Shown: one piece after another, positions 53,223 through 64,000 of the stretch
Numbering within the stretch: position 1 is the first letter of the stretch
How the letters are laid out: every line of letters begins with the position of its first letter
NCBI GenBank assembly: GCA_028571685.1
Contig: CM053143.1
Coordinates: forward strand, 142,076,829 to 142,140,828
DNA from: Heterohyrax brucei
Lineage: Eukaryota; Chordata; Mammalia; Hyracoidea; Procaviidae
Direction: 5' to 3'
Length of the DNA: 64,000 nt
Position numbers and translations under genes: made by a program
The notes under the pieces: model-generated
What the model was told of the DNA's origin: nothing
What the model saw: only the letters and a program-made list of their open reading frames with translations
Databases searched by the model: none

Positions 53223-53524
53223 ATCTGTCCTTCTGGCATCACTATTTTATGAGTCAAAGTCTGATTGATGGAAAATTAGTCCATGTACCCTTGCTGCAAA
53301 GAATCCTGGGGAAACATGTCTCTAGCATTTTCAGCACCAAAGATTGAGTCTCCTTGGATATAGGTTAAAACAAGTGATGTGTGTCCACAAGAGCATGTAA
53401 ACCACTTGGCCCAATATCTAGCAGCTAACAGGCAGCGGATGAATAGCAGCTTACTATTCTTACTAACAATCATAAAAATGGTAGGGAGAGATAATAGAAG
53501 CAACAGGAGTTGTTGAATTGATCT

Positions 53525-53609
53525 GTCTCTCTCAGATCTGAATCTTGACTCCAGCTTCTGGTGGAACTGGGCAAGTTATTTAACCTCTGTAAGCTCCAGT
53601 TTCTTCACC
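53525..53609 (+). repeat. MIR, left part (host of the L1 insertion)
   Basis: 'aactgggcaagttatttaac' then 'gtaagctccagtttcttcacc' is MIR. It breaks off at the T run of the L1 and appears to resume at 60885. Confidence 0.8.
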
Positions 53610-54581
53610 TTTTTTTTCAACATATTATGACTGAGTGAAAATCTACATTCCCATATAAATTTACATGCCCACCTATATGCAGCTTCCACTGCTCTCCCTG
53701 TCCGGTGACAGCACACTGTTCCTCTCTGCTCCATACATGTCTCATCCTCCCAACAGCCTCCTTTTCCCTCCTCTCCACCCACTCACCTTCCTCCAGCCAC
53801 AGGTCAGCAGGATGATATCATATAGATGCATAGAACCATAAAGTGCATTCAATATATGGTCACTCTGCATCACCAAGTCCAATCCATTCGTGTCCAAAGA
53901 GTGGACCTTCATTATGATTTATGGGCAAGGGCCAGGGGCCATGCCCCCAGGGGAACCCCAAAGCCACTGGACCATCAATTGCACTCTTTTAGTGGAGATC
54001 TCAGGGTGCACCCCTTTTTATTCTTGTGTTGCCAGGGAGACTCAACTCAGTGAGCTCCATCACAGCTATCACTGGTGGTGGCCAGGCACCATCTGGTTCT
54101 TCAAATCCCAAGCCTATGTAGGAACCCACTCATGTGGGTCTCTCTATCTTCTGGGTTGTCTTTACCTCATGTCATTTTGGTCCTCGGTGATTATCCATTC
54201 CTGCTGACTTGGAACCATTTGCTGTGCCCTCAGATGGCAGCTTTTAAGACCCCAGACGCTACTCACCAATTTGGGGTGCAGAGAGCCCTCTTAGCAAAAT
54301 GCTAGTTGTGCCAATTGGCCTCAATTTCACCTGAGAGCATGGTTCCCGGCCCCCGGCCCCAGCTACTCTGTCCTTGCAATATTGGGTTAAGATGGAAGGA
54401 GTATTCAAGTTATGCTGAAGTCCACTTAATATTGTTCTTATTTCTAACGTGTGCTATCACCAGTTTCACTCAACCAAATTTCTACCAACTATCTAATCTA
54501 AGCCCTCCTCCCGTCGCCCCCCTCCCCTCCCTTGCAGCCGTCAAAGAGGCTTTTCTTGTACACATGTCTGTTTTTGAGATC

Positions 54582-57500
54582 TTATCTACTGTAGGGGTCT
54601 TGTACAATATATGTCCTTTTGTTGCTGATACTCTCACTCAACATAATGTCTTCCAGTTGAAACCAGGTTAGGAGATGTTTCCTGGAATCATCATTATTCT
54701 TTATCATTGCATAGTGCTCCATCGATTATATATACCATAGTTTACCTATCCATTCCTCTGTTGTTGGGCATCTGGGTTGATTCTACCTTTTTGCTATCAT
54801 GGACTGTGCTGCGATAAACATTCTTGGGCATGTGCCCATTGGTGTGAAAGGTCTTGATTCTGTAGGATATATTCCAAGCAGTGGAATAACTGGATCAAAT
54901 GGTATATCTATATCCATTTTTTTAAGGAAGTGCCAGACTGCTTTCCAAAGAGGCTGGACCATTTTGCAACCCCACCAACAGTATAGGAGAGTTCCACTTT
55001 CTCCACAGCCTCTCAAGCATTTGTCGTTTCGTGTTTCTTTGGATCACGGCAACATTGTTGGGGTGAGATGGTTTGTCATTGTAGTCTTGATTTGAATTTC
55101 TTTAATAAGTAAAGACTGTGAACATGTCTGCATGTGTTTTTTGGCTGCCTGGATCTTCTCTTTAGAGAAATGTCTGTCCATCTACTTTGCCCATCCCTTC
55201 ATTGGATGATTTATCTTCTTCTTATTGACATTTTGTATAACCTTATAGATTACGGAGATCAGGTGTCGGTCTGACATAGAGTTGCCAAATATTTTTTCCC
55301 ATTCTGTAGGTGGCCTTTTAATTCTATTAATAAAGTCTTTGGATGAGCAAAAGTGTTTGATTCTTAATAGTTCCCATTTATCTATTTTCTCTTCTGTTGA
55401 TTGTGGTTTGTTTGACAGATTTTGAAGTCTGTCTACATTGTGTATTAAAACTTCCATTGTTGTTCCTACCTTTTCTTGGATGAGCGTTATCGTTTTAGTT
55501 TGATATTTAGGTCTTTTATCCAGTTGGAGTTGGTTTTTGTATAAGGTGGAAGATATGGATCTTGTTTGAATTTATTGTGGATGGATATCCAATTTTGCCA
55601 GCACCATTTGTTGAAGCTACTGTTTTTATCCCCATTTAATGACTTAGGGACTTTGTCGAGTATCAAATGTTCATAGGCAGATGGTGGCATCTCTGGGGTC
55701 TCAATTCTGGTCCATTGATCGATCTGTCTGTTCTTGTACCAGTACCAGGCTGTTTTGACCACTGTAGTAGTGTAGTATGTTCTAAGGTCAAGTAATGAGA
55801 GGCCTCCCAGTGTGTTCTTCTTTAGTAGTATCTTACTTATCTGGGGCTTCTTCCCTTTCCAAACAAAACTGGTGATTTGTTTCTCCATCTCATTAAAAAA
55901 TGATGCTGGAACTTGTATTGGGATTGCATTATATAAGTAGATTGCTTTGGGTAAAACAGACATTTTCACAATGTTAAGTCTTCCTATCCACGAGCAGGGT
56001 AGGTTTTTCCATTTATCTAGGTCTCTCTTAGTTTCTTGTAGTAAGAGCTTGTAGTTCTCTTTGTAAAGGTCTTTTATTTCTCTGGTTAGATTAATTCCTA
56101 GGTACTTTATCTTCTTAGGGGCTATCGTAAATGGTATTGATTTGATGATTTCTTCATTAACAGTCTCATTGTTGGTATAACATAATCCTACTGATTTACT
56201 TATGTTTATCTTGTATCGTGAGACTTTGCTGAACTCTTCTATCAGTTTGAGTAGTTTACTTACAGATTCTTTGGGATTCTCTGCATATACAATCATATCA
56301 TCTGCAAACAGAGAGATGTTGACTTCTTCTTTGCCAATGCAGATGCCCTTTATTTCTTGGTCTTGTCTAATTGCTCTACCTAGAACTTCTAGGACAACTT
56401 TGAATAGGAGAGGTGAGAGGGGGCATCCTTGTCTAGTTCTGGTTCTCAAAGAAAAGTCTTTCAGTCTCTCTCCATTCAGGATGACGTGGGCAATTGGCTT
56501 TGTATAAATGGCCCTTATTGTGTTGAGAAATTTTCTGTCTATGCCTATTTTGCTAAGAGTTTTCAGCATGAATGTGCGTTGGACTTTATCAAATGCCTTT
56601 TCTGCATCAATGGACAAAATCAGGTGATTTTGTCTTTTGTGATATTTATGTGGTTAATCACATTAACTGTTTTTCTGATGTTGAACCAGTCTTGTATCTC
56701 TGGTATGAATCCAACTTGGTCATGATGGATTATTTTTTTGATGAGTTGTTGCATTCTGTTGGCAAGAATTTTGTTGAAGATTTTTGCATCTAGATTCAGG
56801 GCTGATATCTGTCTGTAGATCTCCTTTTTGTTTGGGTCTTTCCTGGCTTTGGTATCAGGGTTATGCTGGCTTCATAGAATGAGTTTGGGAGTACTCCATC
56901 CCTTTCTATACTGTGAAATAGTCTCAGTAGTATTGGAGATAACTCTTCCCTAAAAGCTTGGTAGAATTCTGCACTGACGCCATCTTGACCTGGGCTTTTT
57001 TTGGTTGGCAGTTTTTTGATGACATTTTCAATCTCTTCCTTTGTGATGGGTTTATTAAGTTGTTCTGCTTCATGTTGTGATAATTTGGGTAGGTGGTAAG
57101 AATCATGAAATTTGTCCATTTCCTCTAGGTTTTCAAATTTGTTAGAGTACAATCTTTCATAGTACTGTGTTATGATATTTTTGATTTCTGTTGGATCTGT
57201 TGTGACCACTCCCCTCTCATTTCTAATTTGGGCTATTTCCTTCCCTGTTTTTCTTTAGTAAGTTTAACCAGCAGTTTGTCAATTTTGTTGATCTTTTAAA
57301 AAAATCAGCTTTTGGTGTTTTCAATTTTTTTGATTGTTTTTGTATTCTCTAATTCATTTAGCTCTGCTTTAATCTTTATGATCTGGTTTCTTCTGGTGTC
57401 TGAGGGGTTCCTCTGTTGTTCTCTCTCTACTTTTTCAAGCTGTAGGGTTAGTTCCTTGATTTGGTTTCTTTCTTCCTTCCAGATGTGTGCATTTATGGAG

Positions 57501-58400
57501 ATAAACAGATCTCTGAGCACTGCTTTGGCTGTATTCCATAGGTTCTGATACGATGTGTTTTCATTCTCATTGGAATCCATGAATTTCTTTATTTCATCCT
57601 TGATTTCTTCTATAACCCATGTTTTTTTGAACAAGATGTTGTTCAGTTTCCAAGAGTTCCACTTTCTATCTACGTTTTTCCTGCTATTGATTTCAACTTT
57701 TATGGCTTTATGATCTGAGAAGATGCTTTGCAGTAATTCAATGGTATGGATTTTGTTGAGAATTGCATTATGTCCTAACACATGGTCAATTCTGGAGAAT
57801 GTTCCATGTGCACTGGAGAAGAAGGTGTAATTGTCCACTGATGGGTTGAAAGTTCTGTATATGTTGATGAGGTTTAATTGGTTAATTGTGGCAATAAGGT
57901 CTTCTGTATCTTTACTGAGCTTTTTTCTAGATGATCTGTCCAGTATTGAAAGTGGAGTGTTGAAGTCTCCCACTATTATTGTGGAGTCATCTAACTCTCT
58001 TTTGAGTGTAATCAGTGTTTCTTCAATGTATTTAGGTGCTCTGATATTAGGTGCATAAATATTTAATATAGTTAAGTCTTGCTTGTGTACTGAAAATTTC
58101 AGCAATAAATAGTGTCCATCTTTGTCCACGATGGTGGACAAAGACAAATTTACACTAAAATTGATTTTGTCTGAGATTAGAATTGCCACACCTGCTCTTC
58201 TTTGTTCACTGTTAGCTTGATATATACTCTTTCATCCTTTAATTTTCAGTTTGTTTCTATCTTTAGGTCTAAAGTGAGTTTCCTGTAGACAACATATGAA
58301 TGGGTCATGTCTTTTGATCCAAGATGTCACTCAATGTCTCTTTACTGGAGCATTCAGTCCATTCACATTCACTGTAATTATTGATAAGTATCTGTTCAGT
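54582..58400 (-). pseudogene. L1 ORF2 remnant (endonuclease, reverse transcriptase, Cys domain)
   Basis: ORF2 of L1 supplies the endonuclease and reverse transcriptase used in target-primed integration. The endonuclease part shows NGLNAPVKRH, then QETH upstream of 58189 and ILNIYAPN and VGDFNTP downstream (58189-57305). The RT core keeps [11 protein letters not shown] and [13 protein letters not shown] in the longest intact piece (376 codons, 56617-55487). A C-terminal piece with Cys/Trp (54783-55016) precedes the stop. The frame is broken by nonsense changes near 58330 and 57290 and by shifts near 57200-56800 and 55480. Length (about 3.8 kb) is normal. Confidence 0.88.
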
Positions 58401-58799
58401 GCTGCCACTGTGATATGTTTATTCTTGTGTTGATGTTTTCTCTGTTGTTCTTATTAGTCTGTTCTGGGACATTCCTTTTTGTGAGTTGATTTTTCACCTT
58501 TTTCAGAGCTGGTTTTGTAGTTGTTGAGACTCCTGTGTCACATTTCTTGAAATGGTATATTACATATTTGTTGTGCTTTACGGCTGCCCTTATGATCCCC
58601 TTTAATAAACTATATATAAACCCAATTTTAATTACTACCAGTCTTGTCCTCTTCCTCTCCATCTGGAAGGACTATAACGACTGTAGTATGGCCCTCTTTT
58701 TAATATGATGGCACCATAGTTTTCATGATAATCACTGGATTGCTTCTTTCAGTATTAAAGCTGTGATTGAATTTGGAGCCTTCCCTAACTGAGTAGAGT

Positions 58800-59834
58800 T
58801 CTGAATAAAGTGTCATTCTAAAGTATAAAGTTAGTGGTTTTGTTCTTCTAAGCCAAAGCCAAGAACTTCTTTCAGTATTTTTTGTAGTTTGGGTTTGGTT
58901 TTCAAAAAGTCTCTGAGTTTCTATTATCTGGCAACATCTTAATTTCATTTTCATATTTGAAAGATAGTTTTGCAGGAAATATAATTCTTGGTTGGAAGTT
59001 CTTCACCTTCAAGGCTTTCAATATGTCATGCCACTGTCTCCATGCCAGCATGGTTTCCGCTGAGAAATCTGACAAAAGCCTACAGGGTTGCCCTCTGAAT
59101 GTTAGCTTTGCCTTTGAGAGTTGCTGCTTATGTTTCATTTTGTTAGCCAAGTGCCAAGTGCCGTCGAGTTGGATATGACTTATGGCAACCTTAGGGGCCA
59201 GGGTAGAACTCACCCCCAGAGTATTCAAGGAGCAGTTGGTGGATTTGAACTTAAGCTTGATTATAATATGTCTTGTAGTCTTTCTTTTGAGATCTGTATT
59301 GGGTGGCTTACAATAAGCATCTGAGATGTCTATGTTCTCTTCCTTCATGATTTCTGGGAAGTTTTCTGTCAGCAGCTCAGCCATGATACTCTTTGTGTTC
59401 TCAGGTGTCTCATCCTGTTCAGGGACTCCAATTAATCAAAAGTTGTTCCTCTTAATAAAGTCCCACATGATTCTTAATGCTTCTTCATTTTTCTTGTTTC
59501 TTTTTTTGATTTCTGCTCATAGACACTGGCGTCAGTAGCTCTGTCTTCCAAGTCAGAAATTCTTTTTTTTCCATTTATTCCACTCTGTTTTCTTGGCTTT
59601 GAATGGAAGTTTCTATGTCTTTGATTTTGTTCTTGATCTGTTGGATTTCAGAGTACTGGTGTTCCATCAGATAGAACAGCTTGCTTAATTTCTCATTTTG
59701 TTCTGCTGCATTTTGTATAATGTCTAGAAGGGCTCTGTATATAATCCTTTTGTATTCACCTTCTAATGACTTCAGAAATGTTTCTTCATCTGGAAAATTC
59801 CTTTTTTGTTTGTTTGGGAGCCTTCTGAAGCCAT
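58800..59834 (-). pseudogene. L1 ORF1 remnant
   Basis: L1 ORF1 proteins are trimeric RNA-binding chaperones. The ATG at 59834-59832 is followed by a polar start and, in another frame, a helical stretch with KLSKLFYLMEHQYSEI like the coiled coil. The C-terminal domain is recognisable (RHIIIKL and NFQPRIIFPAKLSFKYENEI, 59384-58902). An AfroSINE at about 59143-59260 splits the middle. At least one early frameshift is present. The 3' border is approximate. Confidence 0.78.
59143..59260 (-). repeat. AfroSINE, 5'-truncated, inside L1 ORF1
   Basis: It has the tail 'aagtgccgtcgagttggata' and the middle 'ttcaaggagcagttggtgga' but lacks the tRNA-like head. It interrupts the L1 coding region. Confidence 0.82.
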
Positions 59835-60898
59835 GGGTGATTTCTTGTATGCCACAAGTATCTGTTGCTTTTTGGGTCCCATGTTAGTACGTAGAGGCTG
59901 GGAGAGATACTGTGAGGATGGACTGCAGATGTTTCTCTAGGCTATCTTAAAATGTAAAACAAAAGGTATCTGACCACTTCCCAAGTCAGTCAGGTTTTCA
60001 GGTGTAGAGGTCCCTCTTTCCAACTGGCAACGTAAGCACCTCTATATCCAACCCCAGATGATACAAACTAGTTCAAAATACAGCAGTGCTACTGACCTGT
60101 TGGCCTCTGCTGACGGGGCCCAGCCTTAGGTGACACTGTGTAAACTACTGCTTTTCTGGTAGAAAAGTGCTCTCCTGTGGGCAGGCTCTGGCTCTCAAGC
60201 AAAGAAATAGGTCCAGCTGCGGTCACCATATCTAAGATGGCACCCTCCACACGGTCAGCAGACAGAGGGGCTAAAAGTGCCAAGAGGTACTGATTCCTCT
60301 GCCTCTGTTGCCGGGCCCCCACCGTAGGTGACACTGTGTAAACTACTGCTTTTCTGTCAGAGAAGCACTGTCCTGTTTGCAGGCGCTGGCTCCCAGGCTA
60401 AGAATTAGGTCCCGCTAAAATCTCCATATCCAACACGGCATCCCGCACACTAGCAGTGCAGTTCTGTACAAACCATGCTGTGACAGTGATAAAAAGACAG
60501 GCCCAAAGCGGCTAGGTTAACAGAGTCCTAAGCCTGGCTCTCAAAATATGGGAATTTAGCCTGCCTATCCTCCAGTAGTGCATCTGAGTCTAGCCAATAG
60601 GCAAGACCCAGCTCTGCCCACTGGCCAAGAAAGAGGAAAAAAAAGTCAAAATGGTGCGTTTACCTTCAGTCCATGAGAGCCAGGGCTAGCTGGGAGCAGG
60701 AGTCAGCAAAAGAGAGGAGGTTTTTCTTTCTTTCAGTGGTGTGAAGTACAAGTTAACAGCCCTGTGCTGTGTCCTGGGGGCTTACTAGGTCACTAGAAGG
60801 CTCCGTTTGATTATCAGTTCAGGTCTTGGTTTCCAGAGGGATATAAGGAGACGTGTGCTTAGTCCACCATCTTGACCCCACCTACCAGTTTCTTCATC

Positions 60899-60970
60899 TT
60901 CATGGCAACGTTTGCAGAGCTGTGAAAAAGTGTATCATTTTGTGTAAAATGATTGGCCCAGAGTAGACAT
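60899..60970 (+). repeat. MIR, right part
   Basis: The DNA after the L1 target-site duplication plausibly continues the MIR broken at 53609. Similarity beyond the duplication is low. Confidence 0.5.
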
Positions 60971-60974
60971 TGAG

Positions 60975-61230
60975 AAAATGTTGTTGAGTACTCTTGAGTC
61001 CGTTCTGACTCACAGTGACCCTCCATACACAGAAGGAAATGATAATCAGTGCTGTGCCATCCTCACAACTGTTGCTATGCTTGACCATATTGCTGCAGCC
61101 ACTATGTCAATTCATCTCATTTAGGGTCTTCCTCTTTTGTGATGAGGCTCTACTTTACCAAGCATGATGTCCTTCTCCTGGTACTGTCCCTCCTGATAAC
61201 ATGTCCAAAATACGTGAACAAAGTCTCACA
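60975..61230 (-). repeat. RTE-type LINE 3' fragment
   Basis: 'gactcacagtgaccctccat' and 'ttaccaagcatgatgtcctt' match the other antisense RTE tails. Confidence 0.72.
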
Positions 61231-61289
61231 CATTCTGACGGTACATCCTCCAATTGTTATTTCTGAGGAAATAACAATACTATAGTTAC

Positions 61290-61445
61290 TTGGAGCCCTG
61301 GTGATGCAGTGGTTAAGAACTTTGTGCTACCCGAATCGTTGGAAATTCGAAACCTACTGGCTGCTCTTTAGAAAGCCTGTGGGACAGTTCTATTCTGTCT
61401 TACAGAATTATTGGAATCAACTTGACAGCAATGGGCTATAGGCTA
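61290..61445 (+). repeat. AfroSINE
   Basis: It runs from 'ggagccctggtgatgcagtg' to 'aatcaacttgacagcaatgg'. Confidence 0.92.
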
Positions 61446-61479
61446 TAGTTACTTTGTGGTGAACTGGGTAATATTAGAT

Positions 61480-61615
61480 CACGAGCTCTGTAGGATAAGG
61501 ATTATGCCATGTTCTTCTTTGTATGTAGCCTTGGTACTTAGCATGGAACTTGGCATACAGTAGGTCCTCAACAGATATTTACTGAGTGAATGAACTAATG
61601 AATGATTGAACATAT
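61480..61615 (+). repeat. Ancient L2/MIR-type 3' end
   Basis: 'catacagtaggtcctcaaca' followed by 'gagtgaatgaactaatgaat' is typical of these old mammalian repeats. Confidence 0.65.
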
Positions 61616-61734
61616 TTTATCTTATTGATAATCAAGAGAAAGCCCTAGAAATCATTCTAATGTAATATATTATGTAATATCCTTGCATTCAATTCAACCT
61701 CTCCAAAAAGCTCAGAGATTACAGTCTAATGGTT

Positions 61735-64000
61735 TTTTGTTTTTTGTTTTTTTAAATAAACAACAAAAGTGTACATACTCTGCGCTTACAATACTGGGTT
61801 AAGAGAGGAGGAGTACACAAGTTGTGTCGAAGTCCCATTAATATTGATCTTCTTACTAATGTGTATTGTCACCAATTTCACCCAACCAAATTTCTAATAA
61901 CTACCTAATCTAAACCTTTGGCCCTTGCCCTCCCGCCCTCCCACCCTCTCCACCTTTGTAGCTGTCAAAGAATCTTTTCTATTATGTATGAGTATGCTTT
62001 TAACTTTTTATCATAAGGGTCTCATATAATAATTGTCCTTCTGTCTCTGACTAGTTTCACTCAACATAATGTCCTCCAGTTGAGACCAAATTGAGAGATA
62101 TTTCCTGCTATCATCATTGTTCTTTATCAGTGTATAGTACTCCATTGAGTATATATACCAAAGTTTATACATCCATTCTTCTGCTGTTGGGCATCTGGGT
62201 TGATTCCAACCTTTTGCTATTGTGGACTGTGCTGCAATGAACATTCATGTGCATGTATCAGTTGGTGTGAATGGCCTTGATTTTGTAGGATATATTCCAA
62301 GCAGAGGAATTACTGGGTCAAATGGTATATCTACATCCATTATTTTAAGGTAACACCAAATTGCTTTCCAAAGAGGGTGCACCATTCTGCAATCCCACCA
62401 ACAGTGAAGGAGAGTTCCAACCTTTTCACAGCCTCTCCCACATTTATTGTTTTGCATTTTTTGGATCATGGCCAATCTTGTTAGGGTGAGATGGTATCTC
62501 GTTGTAGTCTTGATTTGAATTTCTTTAATAATTAATGATCGTGAACATGTCCGCATGTGTTTTTTGGCTGCCTGGATCTCCACTTTAGAGAAGTGTCTGT
62601 CCATCTCCTTTGCCCATCGTTTAATTGGATGATTTGTCTTTTTCTTATTGATATTTTGTAGAACCTTATAGATTATGGAGATCAGGTGTCGGTCTGACAT
62701 AGAGTTGCCAAATACGTTTTCGCATTCTCGAGGTGGTCTTTTCAGTCTTTAGATTAAGTCTTTGGATTAGCAGAAGTGTTTGATTCTTATTAATTCCCAT
62801 TCATCTATTTTCTCTTCTGATGAATGTGTTTTGTTTGTCAGATTTTGAAGTCTGTCTATATTGCGTATTGAAACATCCAATGTTGACCCTATCTTATCTT
62901 GGATGAGCTTTATTGTTTTAGCTTTTATATTCAGGTCTTTTATCCAATTTGAGTTGATTTTTGCAGAAGGTGTGAGATATGGGTCTTGTTTCAGTTTTTT
63001 GCAGATGGATATCCAATTATGCCAGCACCATTTGTTAAAAAGACTTTTCTTACCCCAGTTCAAAATCTTAGGAACTTTGTCAAATATCAGCTGTTCATAG
63101 GAGGATGGTGGCATCTCTGGTGTCTCTACTCAGTTCCATTGGTCTATATGTCTCCTTTTGTACCAATACCAGGCTGTTTTGACTACTGTGGCATGTAATA
63201 GGTTTTAACATCAGGTAGTGAGAGGCCTCCTAGTATGTCCTTCTTTTTCAGTAGTGCTTTACTTATTCAGGGTTTCTTTCCTTTCCAAATAAAGCTGATA
63301 ATTTGTTTCTCCATCTCATTAAAAAATGTTGCTGGGATTTGTATTGGGATTGCATTATGTAAGTAGAGTGCTTTGGGCAAAATAGACATTTTCACAATAT
63401 TGAGTCTTCCTATCTATGAACAGGGCAGATCACTCCACTTTATGTAAGTCTCTCCTAGTTTCTTATAGCAAGGTCTTGTAGTTTTCTCTGTAAAGATCTC
63501 TTATTTCTCTAGGTAGATTTATTCCTAGGTATTTTATCTTCTTGGGGGCTATAGTAAATGGAATTGACTTGGTGATTTCTTCATTAATAATTTCATCGTT
63601 GGTATAAAGGAATCCTACTGACTTATGTTTATCTTGTATCCTGATACTTTGCCAAATTCTTCTATTAGCTCTAGTAGTTTACTTATGGATTTCTTTGGAT
63701 TCTCTGTATAAACAATCATATCATCCACAAAGAGGGAAATCATTACTTCTTCAGTGCCAATACAGATGCCTTTTATTTCTTTGTCGCGTCTAAATGCTCT
63801 GGCTAGAACTTCTAGCACAATGTTGAACAGAAGTGGTGAGAGCAGGCATCCTTGTCTAGTTCCTGTTCTCAAAGGGAATTCTTTCAGTCTTTCCCCATTC
63901 AGGATGATGAAAGCAGTTGGCTTTGCACAGATGCTATTGATTATATTGAGGAATTTCCCTTTTATTCCTATTTTTCTGAGAGTTTTAAGCATGAATGGAT
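61735..64000 (-). mobile_element. Second L1 LINE, running off the right edge
   Basis: The T-rich stretch at 61735-61757 is its poly-A tail. ORF2 ends at 62011, leaving a 3' UTR of only about 250 bases. Pieces at 62767-63114 and 63615-63992 keep ORF2 protein, including RT motifs [15 protein letters not shown] and FVDDMIVY. One stop at 62245-62247 separates two pieces that are in the same frame. The element begins outside the window. Confidence 0.88.
62011..64000 (-). pseudogene. L1 ORF2 remnant, partial
   Basis: The RT palm core (FVDD, where L1 usually has F/YADD) lies at 63992-63615. The C-terminal Cys-rich region with GTLLHCWWDC is in 62700-62245, and the last 77 codons are in 62244-62011. 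The stop between the last two is TGA where the first L1 has an Arg codon (CPRMFIAAQ), as expected from CpG decay of CGA. Frameshifts separate the RT and thumb parts near 63130-63610. Confidence 0.85.

Larger units (their letters stand above)
53610..60884 (-). mobile_element. Near full-length L1 LINE with target-site duplication
   Basis: About 7.3 kb, in order on the minus strand: a 5' UTR from 60884, ORF1 from the ATG at 59834, ORF2 ending at the TAA at 54584-54582, a 3' UTR of nearly 1 kb, and a short poly-A (T run at 53610-53617). A 14-base direct repeat flanks it: ccagtttcttcacc (53596-53609) and ccagtttcttcatc (60885-60898), one mismatch. Both frames carry stops and shifts, so it is dead. 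It is on the same strand as CWH43, 13 kb upstream. Confidence 0.92.

Noticed and set aside
53890..54671. Plus-strand frames of 105 and 121 codons
   Set aside because: They are the antisense of the L1 3' UTR and ORF2 end.

Overview
The window is mammalian nuclear DNA from an afrotherian, most likely a paenungulate (elephant, manatee or hyrax type). More than thirty copies of the tRNA-derived AfroSINE are scattered through it on both strands. They come with fragments of the matching RTE-type LINE and with an L1 lineage that has its own 3' UTR. I cannot tell the species from the sequence alone.

The only cellular gene I can support is the 5' part of CWH43 (PGAP2-interacting protein) on the minus strand. 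Eleven coding exons, from the start codon at 40644 down to 570, join in frame (43+192+121+155+199+89+258+126+80+106+136 bases, about 501 codons). Every internal boundary has a GT donor and an AG acceptor. The encoded part covers the multi-pass PGAP2/Frag1-like N-terminal half and the start of the C-terminal endonuclease/exonuclease/phosphatase-like domain. The remaining 3' exons lie beyond the left edge. Exon 1 sits in a GC-rich, CpG-rich, TATA-less region at about 40300-40985, the likely promoter.

The introns (roughly 0.7 to 8 kb) are filled with transposon remains: AfroSINEs, RTE pieces, truncated L1 3' ends, old L2/MIR, two LTRs and a rearranged mariner element at 31467-31995. From 41 to 64 kb I see no gene. 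That part holds MaLR-type LTRs, broken L1s, a second copy of the mariner rearrangement, and a near-complete 7.3 kb L1 (53610-60884, minus strand). This L1 is flanked by a 14-base target-site duplication, sits inside an older MIR, and carries a younger AfroSINE in its ORF1. A second L1 of the same orientation (61735 to beyond the right edge) has a much shorter 3' UTR.

No CRISPR, operon, bacterial, rRNA or true tRNA gene was seen, and no new cellular system. The most unusual items are the repeated mariner junction, the datable nested insertions, and the 3' UTR difference between the two L1s. Repeat names and borders are by eye and approximate; exon borders are read base by base.
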